This document shows positions 17,668 through 26,182 of a stretch of DNA of 59,600 nt, piece by piece. The position numbers and the translations under genes are program-made. Source of the stretch: Paenibacillus sp. J5C2022 (GTDB lineage Bacteria; Bacillota; Bacilli; Paenibacillales; Paenibacillaceae); assembly GCF_025567625.1 (NCBI RefSeq), contig NZ_JAOQJC010000048.1:1-59600 (forward strand), in the 5' to 3' direction. Below the pieces are notes generated by a model. The model was not told the DNA's origin, did no database searches, and was given only the letters and a program-made list of their open reading frames with translations. Numbering within the stretch: the stretch's first letter is position 1; every line of letters begins with the position of its first letter.

Positions 17668-18615
17668 ATGTACCAATCCATTATTATCGGCACGGGGCCT
17701 GCAGGGCTGACAGCTGCCATCTATCTGGCCCGTGCGAATATGAATCCGCTTATTATCGAAGGTCCCGAACCGGGCGGCCAGCTGACGACAACGACCGACG
17801 TAGAGAACTTCCCGGGCTTTCCGGACGGCATTATGGGACCAGATCTGATGGCGAATATGCGCAAGCAAGCGGAACGCTTCGGCGCGACCTTCATGACGGG
17901 ATGGGTGAACAGCGTCGATCTGTCGGAGCGTCCGTTCAAGCTGCAAGTGGAGGGCAAGGGCGAGATCGTCGGCGAAAGCCTTATTATCTCGACAGGCGCT
18001 TCCGCGAAGTATCTGGGCATTCCGGGTGAGAAGGACAATGTCGGCAAGGGCGTCAGCACTTGCGCAACCTGCGACGGCTTCTTCTTCCGCGGCAAGCGCA
18101 TCATCGTTGTCGGAGGCGGGGATTCCGCGATGGAGGAAGCGAACTTCCTGACGAAATTCGCTACCAATGTAGAGTTGGTGCATCGTCGCGATGAACTGCG
18201 TGCATCCAAGATTATGCAGGACCGCGCTCGCGCCAATGAGAAAATCAGCTGGAGTCTGAATCGTACGCCGGTGGAAGTGGTTGCGACAGGAATGGGCGTA
18301 ACGGGACTTAAGGTGCGCAATAACGAGAGCGGCGAAGAGGAAGTGATCGAAACCGACGGCATGTTCGTCGCGATCGGACATACGCCGAATACGAAATTCC
18401 TGGACGGTCAAGTGGATACCGACGAGCAGGGCTACATTAAGGTCAAGCCGGGTACCTCGGAGACCAATGTGCCAGGCGTATTCGCCTGCGGAGACGTGCA
18501 GGACAACAAGTATCGCCAGGCGATCACTGCCGCGGGCAGCGGATGCATGGCGGCACTGGACTGCGAGCGGTTCCTGGAAGGAAGCATGACGCACGATTGG
18601 AGCCAGTCCGTCTAA
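17668..18615 (+). CDS. trxB: Thioredoxin reductase
   Basis: 315 aa flavoenzyme that passes electrons from NADPH to thioredoxin. FAD-binding GTGPAGLTAAIY (8-19), redox pair CATC in STCATCDGFFF, NADPH loop VVGGGDSAMEEANFL, and the C-terminal FAD motif GVFACGDVQDNKYRQ. AGAGGTGAAGGGG precedes ATG 17668; the longer in-frame start at 17620 would run back into yvcD. Gene order next to rapZ-yvcK-whiA is as in B. subtilis. Confidence 0.96.
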   Translation: MYQSIIIGTGPAGLTAAIYLARANMNPLIIEGPEPGGQLTTTTDVENFPGFPDGIMGPDLMANMRKQAERFGATFMTGWVNSVDLSERPFKLQVEGKGEIVGESLIISTGASAKYLGIPGEKDNVGKGVSTCATCDGFFFRGKRIIVVGGGDSAMEEANFLTKFATNVELVHRRDELRASKIMQDRARANEKISWSLNRTPVEVVATGMGVTGLKVRNNESGEEEVIETDGMFVAIGHTPNTKFLDGQVDTDEQGYIKVKPGTSETNVPGVFACGDVQDNKYRQAITAAGSGCMAALDCERFLEGSMTHDWSQSV

Positions 18616-18667
18616 ACGGCTGATCGTCCTATTTCCTGGAAATATGCAAGACTGGCGGAGAGACAAC

Positions 18668-18708
18668 GAGGCTGCATCTGACGAGTAGACGCTCTAGGGT
18701 GCAGCTTC
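18668..18708 (+). terminator. Possible terminator after trxB
   Basis: Eleven-pair stem (GAGGCTGCATC with GGTGCAGCTTC, including two G-U pairs), 19-nt loop, followed by TTCATTT. A new promoter starts 90 bp later, which fits a transcription boundary. Confidence 0.5.
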
Positions 18709-18799
18709 TTCATTTACCGCCGTGGAAGCGGGATCGATAGAGACAGCAGAGTGCGAAATAGCTGGCTGCTGCGCCCTTCTCGGGCGATTGCCACTGCGC

Positions 18800-18828
18800 T
18801 TGACCAGAGTTGGAACAACGCTTATAGT
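18800..18828 (+). promoter_or_regulatory. SigA-type promoter for glcK-rapZ-yvcK-whiA
   Basis: TTGACC (18800-18805), 17-bp spacer, TATAGT (18823-18828), 44 bp upstream of the glcK start. Confidence 0.65.
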
Positions 18829-18871
18829 TGGAACATAGAAGAACTTTATATATGGATGAGGTGGCTATTGG

Positions 18872-19822
18872 ATGTCTGAGAAGATTTACGTAGGCGTTGA
18901 TGTCGGCGGAACGACGGTCAAGGTCGGCATATGCGATGCGGAGGGACAACTGCTTCACACTTTCGAAGGGTCAACAGAGGTGAACAAGGGTCAGGATGCC
19001 GTCCTTCATAACATTGCAAAATATGCGAGAATGATCGTGGAAGAATCACCATATGCCTGGGAGCAGGTGGATGGCGTCGGCGTGGGCATCGCGGGATTCC
19101 TGGACATTCCGAGAGGCTATGTCAAGTATTCGGCGAATCTCGGACTTCGAGACGCAGACTTGAAGGGCTACCTGGAGCAGGAGCTGCAGAAGACGATCAA
19201 AGTCAACAATGACGCCAACGTAGCGGCACTGGGCGAGGCTTGGGCAGGCGCGGGTCGCGGCGTAGACCATTGCGTATGCTATACGCTGGGAACCGGCGTC
19301 GGCGGCGGCATCATCATCGACGGTCGAATCGTAGAAGGCTTCGCCAGCATGGCGGGCGAGCTGGGGCATATCGCTATCGTGCCGGATCTGGAAGCGATCC
19401 AATGCGGCTGCGGCAAGATGGGCTGTCTGGAGACGGTATCTTCCGCAACGGGTATTATTCGCATGGCCAAGGATGCAGTAGAGCGCGGCGATCGTACGAC
19501 GCTGGCGGAGGTGGATGAGATTATGGCCAAGGACGTGATGGACGCCGCCAAGGCAGGCGACGAAGTGGCGAACCGGATTATTAGCCGGGCTGCATTCTAT
19601 CTGGGCAAATCGATGTCCATGATGGCTATTGCGCTCAATCCAAAATGCTTCATCGTAGGCGGAGGGGTATCCAAAGCCGGAGATTTCCTATTCGACCAAA
19701 TTCGTGAAGTGTTCGAGAAGTATACGCTTGATCAAGCGAAGGAAGGCGTCACTATCGTGCCGGCAACGCTCGGCAACAATGCTGGTGTCGTAGGTGCAGC
19801 GGGTCTTATTCTAAGAGGATAG
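18872..19822 (+). CDS. glcK: ROK-family glucokinase
   Basis: 316 aa cytoplasmic kinase, glucose to glucose 6-phosphate. ATP loop DVGGTTVKVGI (10-20), catalytic region NDANVAALGEAWAG, and zinc cluster CGCGKMGCLE (about 178-187), all typical of ROK glucokinases of Firmicutes. No DNA-binding domain at the N-terminus, so it is not a ROK repressor. Site GGATG.. GAGGTGG upstream of ATG. It begins the run glcK-rapZ-yvcK-whiA, with gaps of 15, 12 and 6 bp. Confidence 0.93.
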   Translation: MSEKIYVGVDVGGTTVKVGICDAEGQLLHTFEGSTEVNKGQDAVLHNIAKYARMIVEESPYAWEQVDGVGVGIAGFLDIPRGYVKYSANLGLRDADLKGYLEQELQKTIKVNNDANVAALGEAWAGAGRGVDHCVCYTLGTGVGGGIIIDGRIVEGFASMAGELGHIAIVPDLEAIQCGCGKMGCLETVSSATGIIRMAKDAVERGDRTTLAEVDEIMAKDVMDAAKAGDEVANRIISRAAFYLGKSMSMMAIALNPKCFIVGGGVSKAGDFLFDQIREVFEKYTLDQAKEGVTIVPATLGNNAGVVGAAGLILRG

Positions 19823-19837
19823 TAGGTGTGGAGACTC

Positions 19838-20725
19838 ATGGAGACGACAGCAACCTTATCGAAGCTTGTCATTATTACGGGTATGTCGGGTGCGGGCAAG
19901 ACGATTGCTGTCCAAAGCCTGGAGGATCTCGGATTTTTCTGCGTTGATAATTTGCCGCCGGTGCTGATTCCGAAGTTCGCGGAATTAATTGAGCAGTCGA
20001 ACGGCAAAATAGGGAAGGTAGCTCTTGTCATCGACTTGCGCGGACGGGAGTTCTTCACTGCGCTGTCGGAATCGCTGGCTTATATGAATGACCATCATAC
20101 GATCAATCTTGAAATATTGTTCCTGGATGCCAAGGATGAAGTGCTGGTTCAGCGGTATAAGGAAAGCCGCCGCCGCCATCCGCTTGCACCCGACGGATTG
20201 CCGCTTGAGGGCATTCATGCGGAGCGGAGACTTCTCGAGGATTTGAAGGGTTCGGCTTCTCTCGTGATCGATACGAGCGGGCTGAAGCCGCAAAACCTGA
20301 AGGAACGCATTATTGCTCAATTCACCAGCGTGGAACAAAGCACATTGTCCGTCAATGTAACATCCTTCGGCTTCAAATACGGCATTCCGATCGATGCTGA
20401 TCTGATATTCGATGTGCGATTTCTCCCTAACCCGCATTATGTGGAAAACTTGCGGCCCAATACAGGACAGCACCCCGATGTATATGACTACGTGATGAAG
20501 TGGCCGGAGACACAGCAATTTCTGACGAAGCTTCTGGATATGCTCCAATACTTGATCCCGCTGTACCGCAAGGAAGGCAAGAGTCAGGTTGTCATCGGAA
20601 TCGGCTGCACAGGAGGCAAGCACCGATCCGTTGCGATTGCCGAATACTTGGGGAGAATGCTTGGCAGCAGCGATACGGAGACGGTGCGCGTCAGCCATCG
20701 CGACTCCCAGCGCGACAAGCATTGA
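19838..20725 (+). CDS. rapZ: Nucleotide-binding protein RapZ (YvcJ)
   Basis: About 295 aa. N-terminal P-loop GMSGAGKT, then FCVDNLPPVLIPKF, LFLDAKDEVLVQRYKE, and C-terminal GIGCTGGKHRSVA. The family binds nucleotides and, in E. coli, an RNA controlling amino-sugar synthesis; in Bacillus YvcJ affects competence. ATG 19838 and GTG 19826 are both possible starts; AAGAGGAT near 19813 would fit the GTG, GGAG near 19830 the ATG. Cluster with yvcK and whiA is nearly universal in Firmicutes. Confidence 0.94.
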   Translation: METTATLSKLVIITGMSGAGKTIAVQSLEDLGFFCVDNLPPVLIPKFAELIEQSNGKIGKVALVIDLRGREFFTALSESLAYMNDHHTINLEILFLDAKDEVLVQRYKESRRRHPLAPDGLPLEGIHAERRLLEDLKGSASLVIDTSGLKPQNLKERIIAQFTSVEQSTLSVNVTSFGFKYGIPIDADLIFDVRFLPNPHYVENLRPNTGQHPDVYDYVMKWPETQQFLTKLLDMLQYLIPLYRKEGKSQVVIGIGCTGGKHRSVAIAEYLGRMLGSSDTETVRVSHRDSQRDKH

Positions 20726-20737
20726 CGGGGGGAGAGC

Positions 20738-21724
20738 ATGCAGACGATACAGAAAGTGATCAGGCGTCCCAAAATCGTCGTCATCGGCGGCGGTACGGGA
20801 CTGTCCGTCATGCTGCGCGGATTGAAGGAGAAGCCTCTGGATATTACAGCGATCGTGACAGTCGCGGATGACGGGGGAAGTTCCGGCATCTTGCGCAATG
20901 AATTGCAAATCCCGCCGCCGGGCGATATCCGCAACGTACTGATGGCACTGGCCGATACGGAGCCGCTCCTGGCAGAGGTACTGAATTACCGGTTCAATAA
21001 CGGGACTGGATTGGTAGGCCACAGCCTCGGCAATCTGATAGTGGCCGCGATGACGGACATCTCCGGCGACTTCGTGACCGGGGTACGTCAGTTGAGTCAG
21101 GTGCTTGCGGTGCGAGGCCGTGTGCTGCCTGCAGCGGATCGCGCCATCGTGCTGAGCGCGGAGATGGAGGACGGGACGATTATTACGGGAGAATCCATGA
21201 TTCCGAAGGCCGGCGGCAGAATTGCAAGAGTATTCCTGGAGCCGCATGATGTGGAGCCGCTGCCGGAAGCGGTGGAAGCTCTGGAGAGTGCGGACGCGAT
21301 ATTAATCGGTCCCGGCAGTCTTTATACCAGCATAATGCCCAATCTGATCGTCCCTAAGCTGGCGCAAGCTATTGTTGCTTCGAATGCGGTGAAGCTGTTC
21401 GTCTGCAATGTGATGACGCAGCCGGGAGAGACGGATAATTATACGGTAAGTCAGCATTTGGACGCTGTGTATCGGCATATTGGTCATCATTTATTCGATT
21501 ATGTTATAGTTAACAATGGTGATATACCGCCGCAAGTGGAAGACCGTTACGCCGAGAAAGGAGCCAAAGCCGTTCGCCTTGACATGGATGAGGTGAGCAA
21601 GCGGGGCTATAAGGTGATTGCGGACCGGCTTGTACTGTTCCAGACGTTCCTGCGTCATGATGCAGAGCGGTTGAGCCACCATATTTACAAGCTTGTGGAG
21701 AACTGGATGTTACGAAAGAGGTGA
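20738..21724 (+). CDS. yvcK: YvcK-family protein (gluconeogenesis factor)
   Basis: 328 aa of the CofD/YvcK fold. N-terminal GGGTGLSVMLRGLK, VTVADDGGSSGILR, then PPPGDIRNVLMALA and GPGSLYTSIMPNL, all family hallmarks. YvcK binds UDP-sugars and is needed for growth on gluconeogenic carbon and for normal cell-wall synthesis in B. subtilis. GGGGGGAGAG precedes ATG 20738. It is in one transcription unit with rapZ and whiA. Confidence 0.95.
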   Translation: MQTIQKVIRRPKIVVIGGGTGLSVMLRGLKEKPLDITAIVTVADDGGSSGILRNELQIPPPGDIRNVLMALADTEPLLAEVLNYRFNNGTGLVGHSLGNLIVAAMTDISGDFVTGVRQLSQVLAVRGRVLPAADRAIVLSAEMEDGTIITGESMIPKAGGRIARVFLEPHDVEPLPEAVEALESADAILIGPGSLYTSIMPNLIVPKLAQAIVASNAVKLFVCNVMTQPGETDNYTVSQHLDAVYRHIGHHLFDYVIVNNGDIPPQVEDRYAEKGAKAVRLDMDEVSKRGYKVIADRLVLFQTFLRHDAERLSHHIYKLVENWMLRKR

Positions 21725-21730
21725 TGAACG

Positions 21731-22672
21731 ATGTCATTTGCGGCGCAAACGAAGAAGGAACTGACGCTAATCGAGACGGACGGATGCTGCGAGAGGGCCG
21801 AACTTGCCGCCCTTATCCGAATGAACGGCTCAGTCAGTTTATCAAGCCGCAAGATCGTTCTGGACATCTCGACCGAGAATGCCGCTATTGCCCGAAGAAT
21901 CTATTCCTTAATCAAGAAGCACTTCGATGTGCACGTAGAGCTGCTTGTCCGCAAGAAGATGCGCCTGAAAAAAAACAATGTGTATATCGTGCGGATGCCC
22001 ACCAAGGTGCAGGAGGTGCTGAGCGAGCTTAAGATCGTCTCTGAAGGCTTCAACTTCAATCCCTCTATTGACCGGGGCATCATCCGCAAGTCCTGCTGCA
22101 AGCGTTCCTACCTGCGCGGAGCCTTCCTGGCGGGAGGCTCGGTGAATAATCCCGAAGGCTCCTCCTACCATCTGGAGATTGCTTCGATGTATCAGGAGCA
22201 TTGCGAGGCGCTTGTGGACTTGGCGAACAGCTTCAAGCTGAACGCAAGGTGCATTGAGCGGAAGAAGGGCTTCATCTTCTACATTAAGGAAGGCGAGAAA
22301 ATTATCGAGCTTCTGAACATCATCGGAGCGCATCAGGCACTATTCAAGTTCGAGGATGTTCGGATTATGCGCGATATGCGCAACTCCGTTAATCGGATTG
22401 TCAATTGCGAGACGGCCAACCTGAATAAGACGATAGGCGCCGCTGTTCGGCAAATCGACAATATAAAGCTGCTGCAGAAGGAAATCGGGCTTGAAAATCT
22501 GCCCGATAAGCTGAAGGAAGTGGCGGAGGTTCGACTGCTTCACCCGGATTCCAACCTGACCGAGGTCGGAGAGATGCTGAAGGGGAAAGTAAGCAAATCC
22601 GGGGTCAATCACAGACTTCGCAAAATAGACGAACTTGCTGAAAAAATACGCAGCGGAGCAAGTTTTACCTAG
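21731..22672 (+). CDS. whiA: DNA-binding protein WhiA
   Basis: 313 aa. The N-terminal and central parts form the degenerate LAGLIDADG homing-endonuclease fold (GCCERAELAALIRMNGS; RGAFLAGGSVNNPEGSYHLE-like stretch). The C-terminal ~85 residues hold the HTH (ELPDKL.. LKGKVSKSGVNHRLRKIDE). WhiA affects division and sporulation genes without nuclease activity. AAAGAGGTGATG serves ATG 21731. Ends the cluster; an own promoter for the HPr-like gene follows (TATAAT 22693). Confidence 0.96.
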   Translation: MSFAAQTKKELTLIETDGCCERAELAALIRMNGSVSLSSRKIVLDISTENAAIARRIYSLIKKHFDVHVELLVRKKMRLKKNNVYIVRMPTKVQEVLSELKIVSEGFNFNPSIDRGIIRKSCCKRSYLRGAFLAGGSVNNPEGSSYHLEIASMYQEHCEALVDLANSFKLNARCIERKKGFIFYIKEGEKIIELLNIIGAHQALFKFEDVRIMRDMRNSVNRIVNCETANLNKTIGAAVRQIDNIKLLQKEIGLENLPDKLKEVAEVRLLHPDSNLTEVGEMLKGKVSKSGVNHRLRKIDELAEKIRSGASFT

Positions 22673-22794
22673 TGCAATTAGGCGTAAAATGATATAATGA
22701 GATGTAAAAGTATTTTGCTTGGTGGTCATATCAAGGGTACTCTTCATCACATCGCGCATATAAGGACTTCATTAAATATAGGGGGTATGATTCC

Positions 22795-23064
22795 ATGACA
22801 AAGCTTCCAGTTGTTGTTCGTCTGAGAACGGGACTTCATGCAAGACCAGCAGCGCTGTTCGTTCAAGAAGCGAATAAATTCTCCTCTGAGGTATTCGTGG
22901 AGAAGGACGATAAGAAGGTTAATGCGAAATCCATTATGGGTATTATGAGCTTGGCGATTAGCTCAGGTACAGAAATTTCCATAAGTGCTGACGGATCGGA
23001 CGCGGAACAGGCTGTAAACGCTTTAGTTGCTCTTGTCAGCAAGGAAGAACTGGAAAACCAGTAA
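22795..23064 (+). CDS. HPr-family phosphocarrier at the crh locus, with His15 and Ser46
   Basis: 89 aa. The locus after whiA is that of Crh, the regulatory HPr homologue. B. subtilis Crh has Gln at position 15 and cannot carry PTS phosphate; here the segment is TGLHARPAALF, so the PTS phospho-site His15 is intact. Ser46 in NAKSIMGIMSLA, the HprK target, is also intact. It may therefore work both as PTS carrier and as CcpA co-regulator. TATAAT at 22693-22698 is a possible -10 and GGGGG precedes the ATG. Whether another ptsH exists is not visible here. Confidence 0.9.
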   Translation: MTKLPVVVRLRTGLHARPAALFVQEANKFSSEVFVEKDDKKVNAKSIMGIMSLAISSGTEISISADGSDAEQAVNALVALVSKEELENQ

Positions 23065-23146
23065 GACCAGTCTGATGCACATGCGAAGTGGTTTTACTTT
23101 GCGAACCTTTAGGCTGATCTTTTTTGAAAAGCCGAGGGTACAGGTT

Positions 23147-23202
23147 TTCTCATCCTATAAGCCCAGCATAAACGCGCTTGTACTGAGCTTATAGGGATAA
23201 GA
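23147..23202. repeat. Long inverted repeat between convergent genes
   Basis: Arms 23147-23166 and 23183-23202 are complementary at about 17 of 20 positions, with core CCTATAAGC / GCTTATAGG and a 16-nt loop. It lies between the HPr-family gene and its terminator. Confidence 0.6.
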
Positions 23203-23220
23203 CAAATTCCATAATGGAAA

Positions 23221-23274
23221 AAGAACGTCCCGGACTCGCTCCTGAAGGAGTGAATCCGGGACGTTCTTTTTTTT
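23221..23274. terminator. Bidirectional terminator between the HPr-family gene and ldh
   Basis: Perfect 14-bp stem AAGAACGTCCCGGA / TCCGGGACGTTCTT, then a T run on the plus strand and a matching run on the minus strand (AAAAA before the stem). It serves both converging transcripts. Confidence 0.92.
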
Positions 23275-23303
23275 GCCGGTATAACGCAGGAATCAGATGA
23301 GGT

Positions 23304-24224
23304 TCAGGCTTGCTCCATATCGGCGATGATCGACTTCATCTTGTTCGCCGATAGCCGGAACAGCTCTTGTTCTTGCTCAGTCATCGTCAGCTCCAGAGTC
23401 TCCCTGATGCCGTTGCGGTCGACGATGCATGGGACACCAAGGTAAGTGTCGGCTTCTACGCCGCAATAAGTGCCTAACATCGTGGAGACATTCAGTACGG
23501 CGCCTTCATCTCGGAGAATGGCTGTACAGATTCGGTCGATAGCAAGTGCAATCGCATAGTATGTAGCGCCTTTCGCTTCGATAATGCTGTAAGCCGCGTC
23601 TCTTGTGTTGACGAATATCTCTTCCTTGTCCTCCTGCGAGAGCTGCAGCTCCACCCCGGCGATGTTGGCCAGGCTCCATAGCGGCACTTCCGAATCGCCA
23701 TGCTCGCCAACGATATGGGCATGTACGCTGCGCGAGTCGATGTGAAGCTTCTGGCCGATCAGATAGCGGAACCTTGCGCTGTCCAGAAGTGTCCCGGAGC
23801 CGATAACGCGTTCCGCGGGCAAGCCGGACTTCTTCCACGCGATATAGCTCATTATATCGACGGGGTTGGTCGCGATTAGCAGGATGGCCTCTTTATTATG
23901 TGGAAGAATTTGATGTATGATGCTGTCGAATATGTCGGCGTTGCGTCTCAACAGATCCGTCCGGGTCTCTCCCGGCTTCTGCGCTGCGCCTGCGGTAATA
24001 ACGATAATGTCGGCCCCTGCGCAATCCTCGTAAGTTCCCGCCCATACTTTGGCTCCGCCGAGGAACGGCATGCCGTGGTTCATGTCGAGAGCGTCTCCCG
24101 CCGCCTTATTGTGATTGCTGTCGATAAGCACCAGCTCATCCATCCGGTTCCGCAGCAGCAATGTATAAGCTGTTGTTGCGCCTACGGCTCCCGTTCCGAT
24201 AACGACTACTTTTGTTTTTTTCAT
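23304..24224 (-). CDS. ldh: L-lactate dehydrogenase
   Basis: 306 aa NAD-dependent enzyme that regenerates NAD+ by reducing pyruvate to lactate. NAD loop GTGAVGATTAY (11-21), substrate Arg region TRTDLLRRNADIF, and catalytic signature IVGEHGDSEVPLW with the active His. It is LDH, not malate dehydrogenase, by TAGAAQKPGETR. The AAGGAG site is about 14 bases from ATG 24224, unusually far, so translation may be weak or coupled. It lies 41 bp behind the formate/nitrite-family channel gene on the same strand with no promoter visible between, so they are probably one operon. Confidence 0.93.
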   Translation of the reverse strand: MKKTKVVVIGTGAVGATTAYTLLLRNRMDELVLIDSNHNKAAGDALDMNHGMPFLGGAKVWAGTYEDCAGADIIVITAGAAQKPGETRTDLLRRNADIFDSIIHQILPHNKEAILLIATNPVDIMSYIAWKKSGLPAERVIGSGTLLDSARFRYLIGQKLHIDSRSVHAHIVGEHGDSEVPLWSLANIAGVELQLSQEDKEEIFVNTRDAAYSIIEAKGATYYAIALAIDRICTAILRDEGAVLNVSTMLGTYCGVEADTYLGVPCIVDRNGIRETLELTMTEQEQELFRLSANKMKSIIADMEQA

Positions 24225-24265
24225 AGTGAAATTCTAGTCTCCTTCTATCTGGATAAGTTTCTGGC

Positions 24266-25060
24266 TTAGGCTTTGTTTTCTCCATCGTTCAGGAATGGTT
24301 TGTTGACGAAATAATACATCCAGCCCATCAGCACGCTTCCGCCAATCAGATTGCCAAGCGTGACAGGAATCAAATTGCGGATAGCCCCTTCCAATGAAAC
24401 GATGGTACCATCTTGCACGACCATCGCGATCGCGAACGTACACATATTGGCAATGCTATGCTCGTAGCCGGAGATGAAAAAGCAGAAGACGAATAGCATC
24501 ATGGCGAACATTTTGGCGCCGTCGGTCTTCATCCACATCGGAATGAAGAAGGCGAGACAGACAAGCCAGTTACACAATATGGCTCGGAAAAACAGCTGCA
24601 TAACCGGTGTGTTCACCTTCTTGTCCGCCACTTCCAGCAGGAAGCCGTTCACGTAGTCGCTGTCGAACAGTCCGGTTGACCAGATCAGGAAAGCGAATGC
24701 GGCCGCTCCCAGCACATTGCCGGAATAACTGGTAATCCACAGCTTGATCGTATCCGTCCATCTCATCTTCTTGCGCAATGCGGCGTAGCTGTAGTAGAAC
24801 GTGTTGCCTGTGAACAGGTCTCCTCCTCCATAGCTGATGAGAATAATCGCCGTTCCGAAGGTTAAGGCTGCTATCGGATAGGCAAGCGGAGAATGCTCTA
24901 TATAGAAGTAGCTTCCGGTCTTGAAGGCGACAATGACCCCGAAGCCAATGAACATGCTCGCCAGCATGGATCTGGATAAGGAAATGATGATGCTCTGCTT
25001 GAACACTTTCAGCTTCTTCAATGCTAATTGTTCGACTTGCCGTAGCGGTTCGGCTTCCAT
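24266..25060 (-). CDS. Formate/nitrite transporter (FNT) family channel
   Basis: 264 aa membrane protein with six hydrophobic segments. The FNT motifs are GGDLFTGNTFYY (about 79-90) and the re-entrant SGYEHSIANM (about 197-206) with the conserved His. FNT proteins carry small monocarboxylates such as formate, nitrite or lactate together with a proton. The immediate neighbour is ldh, so lactate or formate export during fermentation is the likely job (inference). An Fnr/Crp-type site stands at the promoter. ATG 25060 has GGGGGCAGC upstream. Confidence 0.88.
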   Translation of the reverse strand: MEAEPLRQVEQLALKKLKVFKQSIIISLSRSMLASMFIGFGVIVAFKTGSYFYIEHSPLAYPIAALTFGTAIILISYGGGDLFTGNTFYYSYAALRKKMRWTDTIKLWITSYSGNVLGAAAFAFLIWSTGLFDSDYVNGFLLEVADKKVNTPVMQLFFRAILCNWLVCLAFFIPMWMKTDGAKMFAMMLFVFCFFISGYEHSIANMCTFAIAMVVQDGTIVSLEGAIRNLIPVTLGNLIGGSVLMGWMYYFVNKPFLNDGENKA

Positions 25061-25160
25061 CGCGCTGCCCCCTCATTGCTATCCCGGCTGCTTCACCGGG
25101 TGCATAATCTGTTGCGGTGCTGTTACCCTGCTGTCGCTCCGCTGTATTCTTCGTATGCAA

Positions 25161-25203
25161 AGGATAGCATCACAGAAAAGGGGGAGATGTGATTATTGTC
25201 ACT
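25161..25203 (-). promoter_or_regulatory. Fnr/Crp-type activator site and -10 for the FNT-ldh operon
   Basis: The near-palindrome TGTGA-N6-TCACT lies at 25188-25203. On the minus strand a TATCCT follows at 25166-25161. The start of transcription would then be at about 25154 and the site centre at -41.5, the classical class II position. Bacillus Fnr recognises TGTGA-N6-TCACA. The fit in sequence and spacing supports oxygen-controlled expression. Confidence 0.65.
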
Positions 25204-25211
25204 ATAAGCGA

Positions 25212-25255
25212 ACAAGAGCCCTTAATTCCAAGTTTATGGAATGAAAGGCTCTTGT
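25212..25255 (-). terminator. Hairpin downstream of clpP
   Basis: Outer stem ACAAGAGCC / GGCTCTTGT plus an inner ATTCCA / TGGAAT stem. The T tract is weak in both directions, so it may stabilise the clpP mRNA end or terminate partially. It lies about 60 bp past the clpP stop. Confidence 0.6.
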
Positions 25256-25314
25256 CAAAGCTGTGACTCTGCCATGAAGAACATGTTGCTTCAATTGCGC
25301 CAGGTTGCGTCTTA

Positions 25315-25899
25315 TTAATCGATGCGCTCGATGACCTTATCGATCAAGCCGTATTCACTCGCCTCGGCGGCGCTCATGAAGTAATCGCGATCGGTATCTT
25401 GCTCGATGCGGCTAAGCGGCTGTCCTGTGCGCTCTGCCAAGATGTTGTTCAACTTGTCGCGCATCTTGAGGATGCGGCGCGCGCGAATTTCGATGTCGCT
25501 GGCCTGCCCTTCGGCTCCGCCAAGCGGCTGGTGAATCATGACCTCGCTGTTCGGAAGGGCATAGCGCTTGCCCTTGGCTCCTGCCGCCAACAGGAACGCG
25601 CCCATGGATGCGGCCATGCCGACGCAGATGGTGGATACGTCAGGCTTAATGTACTGCATCGTATCGTAAATGGCCATTCCTGCCGTAATGGAACCGCCTG
25701 GACTGTTAATGTACAACGAAATATCCTTATCGGGATCTTCGGCTGTCAGGAACAGCATCTGTGCAATGATGGAGTTCGCTACGACATCGTTGACGCCCGA
25801 TCCCAGAATGATGATGCGATCCTTCAACAGGCGAGAGTAAATATCGTAGGAGCGTTCACCGCGATTGCTTTGCTCGATTACCATTGGAACAAAATTCAT
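25315..25899 (-). CDS. clpP: ATP-dependent Clp protease proteolytic subunit
   Basis: 194 aa serine protease that forms the ClpP barrel and works with ClpX, ClpC or ClpE. Nucleophile Ser in GMAASMGAFLL, catalytic His in VMIHQPLGGAEGQ, and catalytic Asp in DTDRDYFMSA. Start ATG 25899 follows GGAGG at ten bases; the 76 in-frame codons upstream carry the promoter and are not coding. The CtsR box in the promoter shows heat and stress control. Confidence 0.96.
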   Translation of the reverse strand: MNFVPMVIEQSNRGERSYDIYSRLLKDRIIILGSGVNDVVANSIIAQMLFLTAEDPDKDISLYINSPGGSITAGMAIYDTMQYIKPDVSTICVGMAASMGAFLLAAGAKGKRYALPNSEVMIHQPLGGAEGQASDIEIRARRILKMRDKLNNILAERTGQPLSRIEQDTDRDYFMSAAEASEYGLIDKVIERID

Positions 25900-25953
25900 A
25901 TCCAACCAATCCTCCTTCGAAAGTATGTTCTCTATATATCTTAATGTATTCCT

Positions 25954-25993
25954 ATAATAACGGATAAAAAAACAAAAGTCAAAGAAAGTCAAA
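25954..25993 (-). promoter_or_regulatory. CtsR operator overlapping the clpP promoter
   Basis: On the plus strand AGTCAAA (25977-25983), GAA, AGTCAAA (25987-25993) matches the CtsR heptad repeat (A/G)GTCAAA-N3-(A/G)GTCAAA exactly. On the minus strand the clpP promoter is TTGACT (25982-25977), 17-bp spacer, TATTAT (25959-25954). The operator covers the -35, which fits repression by CtsR until heat or protein stress. ctsR itself is not in the window. Confidence 0.88.
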
Positions 25994-26128
25994 CATTCCA
26001 CTCCGGTAGAGGGAGTAGCGAGGGACGGATGAAGGAGCGGGACAGGATGCTGCGGGGCTGCAAGACATGCGGCATTGGCTGGAGTGCGGAACGTGGCCTG
26101 AGTATCGGATGGCAGTGATACGGTCATG

Positions 26129-26167
26129 AAAAAAGCTGCCCGGCGACAAAAAGTCGCATGGCAGCTT
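26129..26167 (-). terminator. Terminator of the tRNA-Arg transcript
   Basis: Read on the minus strand: AGCTGCC, inner stem GCGAC/GTCGC, GGCAGCT, then a run of T. It follows the tRNA-Arg 3' end by about 16 bp. Confidence 0.85.
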
Positions 26168-26182
26168 ATGTATGCTCTATAG

